Assembly (NCBI GenBank): GCA_947176455.1
Contig: CAMWQQ010000040.1
Span: 1-10,703 of the forward strand
DNA length: 10,703 nt
DNA from: an uncultured Odoribacter sp.
Lineage (GTDB): Bacteria; Bacteroidota; Bacteroidia; Bacteroidales; Marinifilaceae
Reading direction: 5' to 3'
Shown here one piece after another: positions 6,721 to 10,703 of this stretch; within the stretch, counting starts at the first letter, position 1; every line of letters begins with the position of its first letter. Under the pieces are notes generated by a model. It saw only the letters and a list, made by a program, of their open reading frames with translations, was not told where the DNA came from and searched no databases. Position numbers and translations under genes: made by a program.

Positions 6721-7926
6721 TTAATACAAACAGCCGAACATCCAAAGCGGAATCCTGTTGCCGTTTCCGGTCTCAATATCATCCAATGCAAGGTAGCTAT
6801 TAGGAAGGTTGGCTATCTGGTTGAAAGTCTTGCGACTGCCTCCCACTTCGAACAGATATTTTCCGTCTGCCATAAAGTCCCCCTGCTTGGGCATAGTCAA
6901 AACAGAGATTGCACCCACTTGATTGGCAAAGAACGTTTCGCGAAGCGTGCCTTTCGAAACTCTGCCCGACAAAGCGTGCATCAAATTGGCATTGTTCAAG
7001 TATATCTTCTTCGGACCGGTCAGGTGTTTATAATCCTTGACCTTGTCCGTCAGCAGAAAAAGCAGCGCAGCACGGTCAAGCAGATACAACATCTTCAGCG
7101 TCTGGTCACGGGTCGATTCCAGCTCCGCAGAGAGTTTGTTGATATTCGGTTCAAGAGGTACATTTTCGGCAATAACCATCAGCAGTTTCTTTATCTTCTG
7201 AATGGTTGTATAGGTAATATCCTCCACCGCCGGAACATCGCTGTCAATGACAAGTTGGACGACTTCAGCCACACGCATCAGATAATCATCGCCAGCCTCC
7301 CTATAATAGGGATAATAACCTTTGCTCAGGTATTCATCAAAGTATTTCAATACTCTTATCTTCGATGCAATCTCCATTGCATATCCCGTATGGCCACCAA
7401 GCAACTCTTCCATAGCAATTGCAGGTATCGTAGCAACACCCTCATATTCTATATACTCCCTAAAAGACAGTCCGTTAAGTGTATAAAGCGACTGCCTGCG
7501 AGACAAGTCGGTTTTAGAGTTGTCGATAGCCAACATTGCAGAGCCTGTGTACACGATATTCAAATCGGGATAGTTGTCGTAAAAGTTCTTAAGCAACTGC
7601 GTCCAATTCTTATACTTATGCACCTCGTCGAAATAAACATTGACAACACCGTGTGCATAGAGAGATTCCACCAATTCTTCCAGGCTGTGATTATTAAACC
7701 ACATATTATCCAGTGACACATACAACACATTGTCAAGATTGGTGAACGTTTCTTTGATATGTTGCAACAGCAACGTAGTCTTGCCGACACCCCGTGCGCC
7801 TTTAATGCCGATCAGTCGCACATTCCAGTTTATGCAATCATACAAATAGCGTTTAAATCGCAAATCGGTTGCAACAAGTTTACGATGAAAAGCATTTACC
7901 AACGGTTGAATATCCTCGTAATCCAT
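6721..7926 (-). CDS. AAA ATPase (AAA_14) with DUF4143 C-terminal domain
   Basis: This 401-residue protein belongs to the stand-alone ATPase family common in Bacteroidetes, often in several copies per genome and without known function. The AAA_14 part has Walker A GARGVGKTT (43-51), Walker B VYFDE (97-101) followed by HKYKNW, and the sensor region YTGSAML (126-132), then LSRRQSLYTLNGLSFREY. A winged-helix-like stretch (about 240-290, TRDQTLKMLYLLDRA) leads to DUF4143. That domain contains QGDFMADGKYLFEVGGSRKT (348-367), resembling the Asp...Glu-x-Gly/Lys core of PD-(D/E)XK nuclease folds. The gene stands alone and is bounded by repeats. It seems richer in A and T than its neighbours, and it is flanked by genes on the other strand. 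All this suggests an acquired unit. A role in DNA transactions or defence is conjecture. Confidence 0.9.
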   Translation of the reverse strand: MDYEDIQPLVNAFHRKLVATDLRFKRYLYDCINWNVRLIGIKGARGVGKTTLLLQHIKETFTNLDNVLYVSLDNMWFNNHSLEELVESLYAHGVVNVYFDEVHKYKNWTQLLKNFYDNYPDLNIVYTGSAMLAIDNSKTDLSRRQSLYTLNGLSFREYIEYEGVATIPAIAMEELLGGHTGYAMEIASKIRVLKYFDEYLSKGYYPYYREAGDDYLMRVAEVVQLVIDSDVPAVEDITYTTIQKIKKLLMVIAENVPLEPNINKLSAELESTRDQTLKMLYLLDRAALLFLLTDKVKDYKHLTGPKKIYLNNANLMHALSGRVSKGTLRETFFANQVGAISVLTMPKQGDFMADGKYLFEVGGSRKTFNQIANLPNSYLALDDIETGNGNRIPLWMFGCLY

Positions 7927-7952
7927 AATGGTGTAAATTACATATTTCGTTG

Positions 7953-7960
7953 CAAATATA
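7953..7960 (-). promoter_or_regulatory. -7 promoter element of the ATPase gene
   Basis: The reverse strand reads TATATTTG, a full match to TAnnTTTG, 26 bases before the start codon. No TTTG occurs at the usual 19-base spacing. Instead one arm of an inverted repeat occupies the -33 region, so control by a DNA-binding protein is possible. Confidence 0.6.
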
Positions 7961-7963
7961 AGA

Positions 7964-8020
7964 AAAACACTTTTTCAAAAGTATTTTTTATGCAAAATTT
8001 CACCTTTGGAAAAGTGTTTT
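7964..8020. repeat. 16-base inverted repeat upstream of the ATPase gene
   Basis: AAAACACTTTTTCAAA (7964-7979) and TTTGGAAAAGTGTTTT (8005-8020) are inverted copies with one mismatch in 16, separated by 25 bases. The inner arm lies between the -7 box and the -33 region of the ATPase promoter. It could be an operator or an element end. Eleven bases of the inner arm (ACTTTTTCAAA) recur in inverted form at 6635-6645 on the other side of the ATPase gene. Confidence 0.8.
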
Positions 8021-8052
8021 CGGATTGTAGATGTACAGCATTTAAATATCCC

Positions 8053-8083
8053 TTGGTAAGACGAGACAAATGTAGTACCTTTG
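8053..8083 (+). promoter_or_regulatory. promoter of the HGSNAT-like acetyltransferase gene
   Basis: TACCTTTG (8076-8083) matches the -7 consensus. TTG (8053-8055) lies 20 bases upstream as a partial -33 element. The start codon is 33 bases after the -7 box. Confidence 0.65.
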
Positions 8084-8116
8084 AACGCACGGCAAATCCA
8101 AATGTTTTAACACGCT

Positions 8117-9265
8117 ATGACCACCCAAAACAAACGCTTGGAATCATTGGACGTACTTCGGGGATTCGATTTATTCTGTCTGACAATCCTGTGTCCTTTC
8201 CTGCACGCGTTCTCCCGGACGGGTGAATACCGGTGGTTGCAACCCGTTATGAAACAGTTCGACCACGTCGCCTGGACAGGGTTTGCTTTTTGGGACCTGG
8301 TGATGCCCCTGTTTATGTTTATGGCGGGCGTTTCTATCCCGTTCGCTTTGGGCAAATACCTGAAATCCGGGGAATCGCGTCTGAAAATATACCGGCGCAT
8401 CGGCAAAAGGGTCGTCATACTGTGGATATTGGGTATGATTTGCCAAGGCAACCTGTTGGCATTGGACATAGATTCCCTGAAAATATACAGCAACACCCTG
8501 CAAGCCATCGCTGTCGGTTATCTGTTCTCCTCCCTGCTGTTCCTGCACACTTCCGTCCGCATACAGATAGCGGTCTCCGCTTCCCTGCTCGTGGTTTACT
8601 GGGGAGCCCTGACCTTTATCTCCGCAGACGGATACGAACAAGGCGACTTCTCCGCTTCCGGCAATCTGGCAGAATGGATTGACCGGGCAGTGCTGGGCAA
8701 ATGGAGAGACGGAGCGATTCGGGAAGCGGACGGCACCGTTGTTTTCCCCGTATGGTACAACTACACGTGGATATGGAGCAGTCTGAACTTTATCGTCACC
8801 GTTATGACCGGCGTATTTGCCGGACAGATACTGAAAAGCCGTCTGCCGGAAAAGAAAAAATGGACTTACCTGTTCGCCGTCGGAAGCGGAATGGTCATCG
8901 CTGGCTGGCTATGGCATCTCCAACTTCCCGTCATCAAAAGGATATGGACCAGTTCCATGGTTCTGGTCAGCAGTGGCTACTGTTTCCTGCTCATGGGAGC
9001 ATTTTATTACCTGATAGACTACAAAGGTTTCCGGCGGGGCTGGACCTTGCTAAAAGTGATTGGAATGAACTCCATACTGGCATATATGCTCAGTGTCGAA
9101 GTCGGGGTCATTCGCCTCGACTGCATCAGCCACTCCCTGTTCTTCGGCTTCAAGCAATACCTACCCCCGGAATCCTACCAACTTCTCATCTTAATGTCCA
9201 ACCTAGGTCTGGTCTATTGCCTGCTCTACATCCTGTACAAACACCGGATTTTCATCAAGGCATAA
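8117..9265 (+). CDS. HGSNAT/NagX-like transmembrane acyltransferase (DUF5009-type)
   Basis: This 382-residue polytopic inner-membrane protein has about 10 hydrophobic helices. It opens with RLESLDVLRGFDLF, the signature of the YeiB/DUF1624/HGSNAT group. DHVAWTGFAFWDLVMPLFMF (49-68) matches human heparan-alpha-glucosaminide N-acetyltransferase, where the His of HxxWxG is the acetyl-carrying residue; here it is His50. GVSIPFALGKYL and, late in the protein, VIGMNSILAYM are further family motifs. The lysosomal enzyme moves acetyl groups across the membrane to terminal glucosamine. Bacterial NagX is proposed to acetylate glucosamine in amino-sugar pathways. The presence of a GH20 hexosaminidase 2 kb away supports an amino-sugar role, but the exact acceptor is inferred only. 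The ATG at 8117 places the family signature at the correct distance from the N-terminus. Confidence 0.85.
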   Translation: MTTQNKRLESLDVLRGFDLFCLTILCPFLHAFSRTGEYRWLQPVMKQFDHVAWTGFAFWDLVMPLFMFMAGVSIPFALGKYLKSGESRLKIYRRIGKRVVILWILGMICQGNLLALDIDSLKIYSNTLQAIAVGYLFSSLLFLHTSVRIQIAVSASLLVVYWGALTFISADGYEQGDFSASGNLAEWIDRAVLGKWRDGAIREADGTVVFPVWYNYTWIWSSLNFIVTVMTGVFAGQILKSRLPEKKKWTYLFAVGSGMVIAGWLWHLQLPVIKRIWTSSMVLVSSGYCFLLMGAFYYLIDYKGFRRGWTLLKVIGMNSILAYMLSVEVGVIRLDCISHSLFFGFKQYLPPESYQLLILMSNLGLVYCLLYILYKHRIFIKA

Positions 9266-9301
9266 CATTAAAAGAGTTTATAAAGTTTATATCTTGGTCG
9301 G

Positions 9302-9364
9302 GAGTACAGTTTCGAACAAGTTTAGCAAGAAATACTAAAAGAAATAGAACGCAACAAACGATAA
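9302..9364 (+). pseudogene. possible coding relic in the gap before the DUF4252 gene
   Basis: Frame 2 reads EYSFEQV, a TAG, then QEILKEIERNKR and TAA. The composition is charged and helix-like, as at the end of a real protein, but an internal stop interrupts it and there is no start codon. No family was recognised. DUF4252 genes often follow ECF sigma-factor genes, so loss of such a neighbour is conceivable. The call is tentative. The rest of 9266-9381 shows nothing else. Confidence 0.2.
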
Positions 9365-9381
9365 AAACACCCGGAAAAAGA

Positions 9382-9389
9382 TACTTTTG
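9382..9389 (+). promoter_or_regulatory. -7 promoter element of the DUF4252 gene
   Basis: TACTTTTG matches TAnnTTTG and lies 50 bases before the start codon. The -33 region has no TTTG, so the promoter is only half consensus. Confidence 0.55.
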
Positions 9390-9439
9390 GCAAAAAACAC
9401 CGTATATTCGACAGTTCAAAACCACAAACCCGTTAGCGT

Positions 9440-10654
9440 ATGAAAAAGTTTATTATGATTTGCGTCGCAGGAATATGGTCTATCCTCTCCGCCAACGCGC
9501 AATTGGGCAAGCAAATGTCCAAATACCTTGAAAAAGACGGTGTTTCTGTTACCCGGCTGGACAAAAGCCTTTACGGACTTTATCAACGGGAAAACCTTCG
9601 TCCGGAGGCACTGGAGATGTTGCAACGACTAGAGGAAATCAATCTACTACACCTGGATTTGGACGTTTGTCCTGCGGATTTAAGCGACGAGCTGACAAGT
9701 CATTTCCGGAACATCCTCGACCGCCCGACCAAATACCGGTTGATGCAAAGCCGTCAGAAGGGGTTAGAAAAACTATGGGTTTACCTCCGAAATAAAAACG
9801 AAAGAATCACCGACCTGGTGGTGTGGCACCAAACCCCTTTCGACATAGACCTGATAGAATTAAGAGGGGACGTACAACCCGGACGGATTGCCCTGCTGGA
9901 AGAAGCCCTGAATCTGCCGGAATGGCATATCCTGTCCTCCTTGTTTTCCGACACCCCCGACAACAGACAGACGGCAGAGGAAGAACCTTTTCGTCCAACA
10001 GAAAGGAACGGGCAAAACCTCGATGACGAATGGGCGAACGATTTCGATAGCCTGTTCAACCGTTTCTTCGCACCCGGGTTCCGGAACGACAGCACGTCAT
10101 TTCCCCGCAATCCTTTCGCTCAAATGGACCGGATGATGGACTTGTTCGGAGATTTCCCATTCTCTGACATAACCTTCCCGAAATTCTCCGGAGAGAACGG
10201 CACCAGCCGTAGCAGTTCGGTGCAAATCATAGAGGAAAACGGGAAAACGAAACTGAACATCGATTCCGAGAATACAAACCTCGTCTACATCATCGACGGA
10301 CAGGAAGCTCCGCAAGACAGCGTCCAAATGCCTGAAAGGATAAGGGACGTCCGTTTGATTCCCTCCCGGCAGGATGACACCAAAACTTATTTATTCATCA
10401 CTTCGCAGGAAAAACTCGGTCAATTCGTCAGCTTCACGAACGGCGAACTGACCTTCAGATACAACCAGCAGGAATTCAAATACAACCTGGACAAACTCAA
10501 CGCACCGATTTTAATCATTGACGGCAGACCGTCTTCCGTTTTCAACGTGGAACCGTCCGACATCCTGCAAATCCGTCCGCTCAGCCAGACGGAAAAAGAA
10601 GCGGGCTTTCCCCCCGATGCCGAAGTCATCATCAATACCCGGCAGGAGTTTTAA
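9440..10654 (+). CDS. secreted DUF4252-type protein with two TonB-plug-like C-terminal repeats
   Basis: This 404-residue protein has a signal peptide (MKKFIMICVAGIWSILSANA, cut after Ala20). Residues 21-165 fit DUF4252, a small Bacteroidetes envelope domain of unknown function: GVSVTRLDKSLYGL near 34, LDLDVCPAD (72-80), and DLVVWHQTPFDIDLIELRGD (125-144) followed by VQPGRIALLEEAL. An acidic, Phe- and Asn-rich linker spans about 166-260. The C-terminus then holds two similar units. One has LVYIIDGQEAPQD (281-293) and ends YLFITSQE. The other has PILIIDGRPSSVFNVEPSDI (356-375) and ends AEVIINTRQEF. Both recall the TonB plug pattern, in which an IDG-P strand leads through a loop to a xVIxxT strand. 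No barrel follows. DUF4252 proteins are usually short, near 170-200 residues, so this one is long. The repeats are my reading of the sequence, not a search result. Confidence 0.75.
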   Translation: MKKFIMICVAGIWSILSANAQLGKQMSKYLEKDGVSVTRLDKSLYGLYQRENLRPEALEMLQRLEEINLLHLDLDVCPADLSDELTSHFRNILDRPTKYRLMQSRQKGLEKLWVYLRNKNERITDLVVWHQTPFDIDLIELRGDVQPGRIALLEEALNLPEWHILSSLFSDTPDNRQTAEEEPFRPTERNGQNLDDEWANDFDSLFNRFFAPGFRNDSTSFPRNPFAQMDRMMDLFGDFPFSDITFPKFSGENGTSRSSSVQIIEENGKTKLNIDSENTNLVYIIDGQEAPQDSVQMPERIRDVRLIPSRQDDTKTYLFITSQEKLGQFVSFTNGELTFRYNQQEFKYNLDKLNAPILIIDGRPSSVFNVEPSDILQIRPLSQTEKEAGFPPDAEVIINTRQEF

Positions 10655-10683
10655 ACCCTACGGATTCCACGACATATCACGTT

Positions 10684-10703
10684 CAGTCCTAAAAAAAGGG
10701 CTG
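10684..10703 (+). terminator. probable terminator hairpin at the window edge
   Basis: CAGTCC (10684-10689) and GGGCTG (10698-10703) pair over six positions, with one G-U, around an A-rich 8-base loop. It lies 29 bases after the stop of the DUF4252 gene. Any T-tract would lie beyond the end of the window, so the call is provisional. Confidence 0.45.

Noticed and set aside
8701..9531. 276-codon plus-strand frame overlapping the acetyltransferase gene and the start of the DUF4252 gene
   Set aside because: It is out of frame with two well-supported genes and rich in residues typical of shifted reading. No domain was recognised.

Overview
The window looks like chromosomal DNA of a Bacteroidetes bacterium, most likely order Bacteroidales. 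Three things point there. Several starts are preceded by the phylum's promoter type (-7 TAnnTTTG, sometimes with TTTG 19 bases upstream). Starts lack Shine-Dalgarno sites. The gene families are typical gut-Bacteroidales ones: an S37 peptidase, a GH20 lipoprotein, an AAA/DUF4143 ATPase and a DUF4252 protein. The genus cannot be fixed from the sequence alone.

Layout. The first 71 bases hold the N-terminus of metK (S-adenosylmethionine synthetase, minus strand), cut by the window edge. Its leader carries a SAM-II riboswitch with a P1 stem and pseudoknot that can be traced base by base. Next is a secreted S37 serine peptidase (minus strand), whose stop codon lies in the loop of its own terminator hairpin. 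The gap upstream of it contains a frame-preserved relic of a BRO-N/antirepressor-type gene. A MATE efflux transporter (plus) then runs tail to tail into a HAD phosphatase (minus), their ends overlapping by 17 bases. The phosphatase lies 25 bases behind a GH20 beta-N-acetylhexosaminidase lipoprotein (minus), which suggests a two-gene operon driven by a clear TTTG-N19-TATTTTTG promoter.

Around 6.3 to 6.5 kb, a tRNA-Leu(CAA) has its own consensus promoter and a strong terminator. A lone AAA ATPase/DUF4143 gene (minus) follows. It is bounded downstream by two related hairpins in tandem and upstream by a 16-base inverted repeat, and an 11-base word recurs in inverted orientation on both sides. It looks like a self-contained cassette. 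Beyond it are an HGSNAT/NagX-like membrane acetyltransferase (plus) and a secreted protein that appears to join a DUF4252 domain to two copies of a TonB-plug-like segment.

Functionally, the hexosaminidase and the glucosamine N-acetyltransferase-like protein both fit amino-sugar glycan handling, now separated by the tRNA and the ATPase gene. The two observations most worth pursuing are the unusual composite DUF4252 protein and the repeat-bounded ATPase cassette. The metK riboswitch is the clearest RNA element. No phage, CRISPR or transposase gene was seen.
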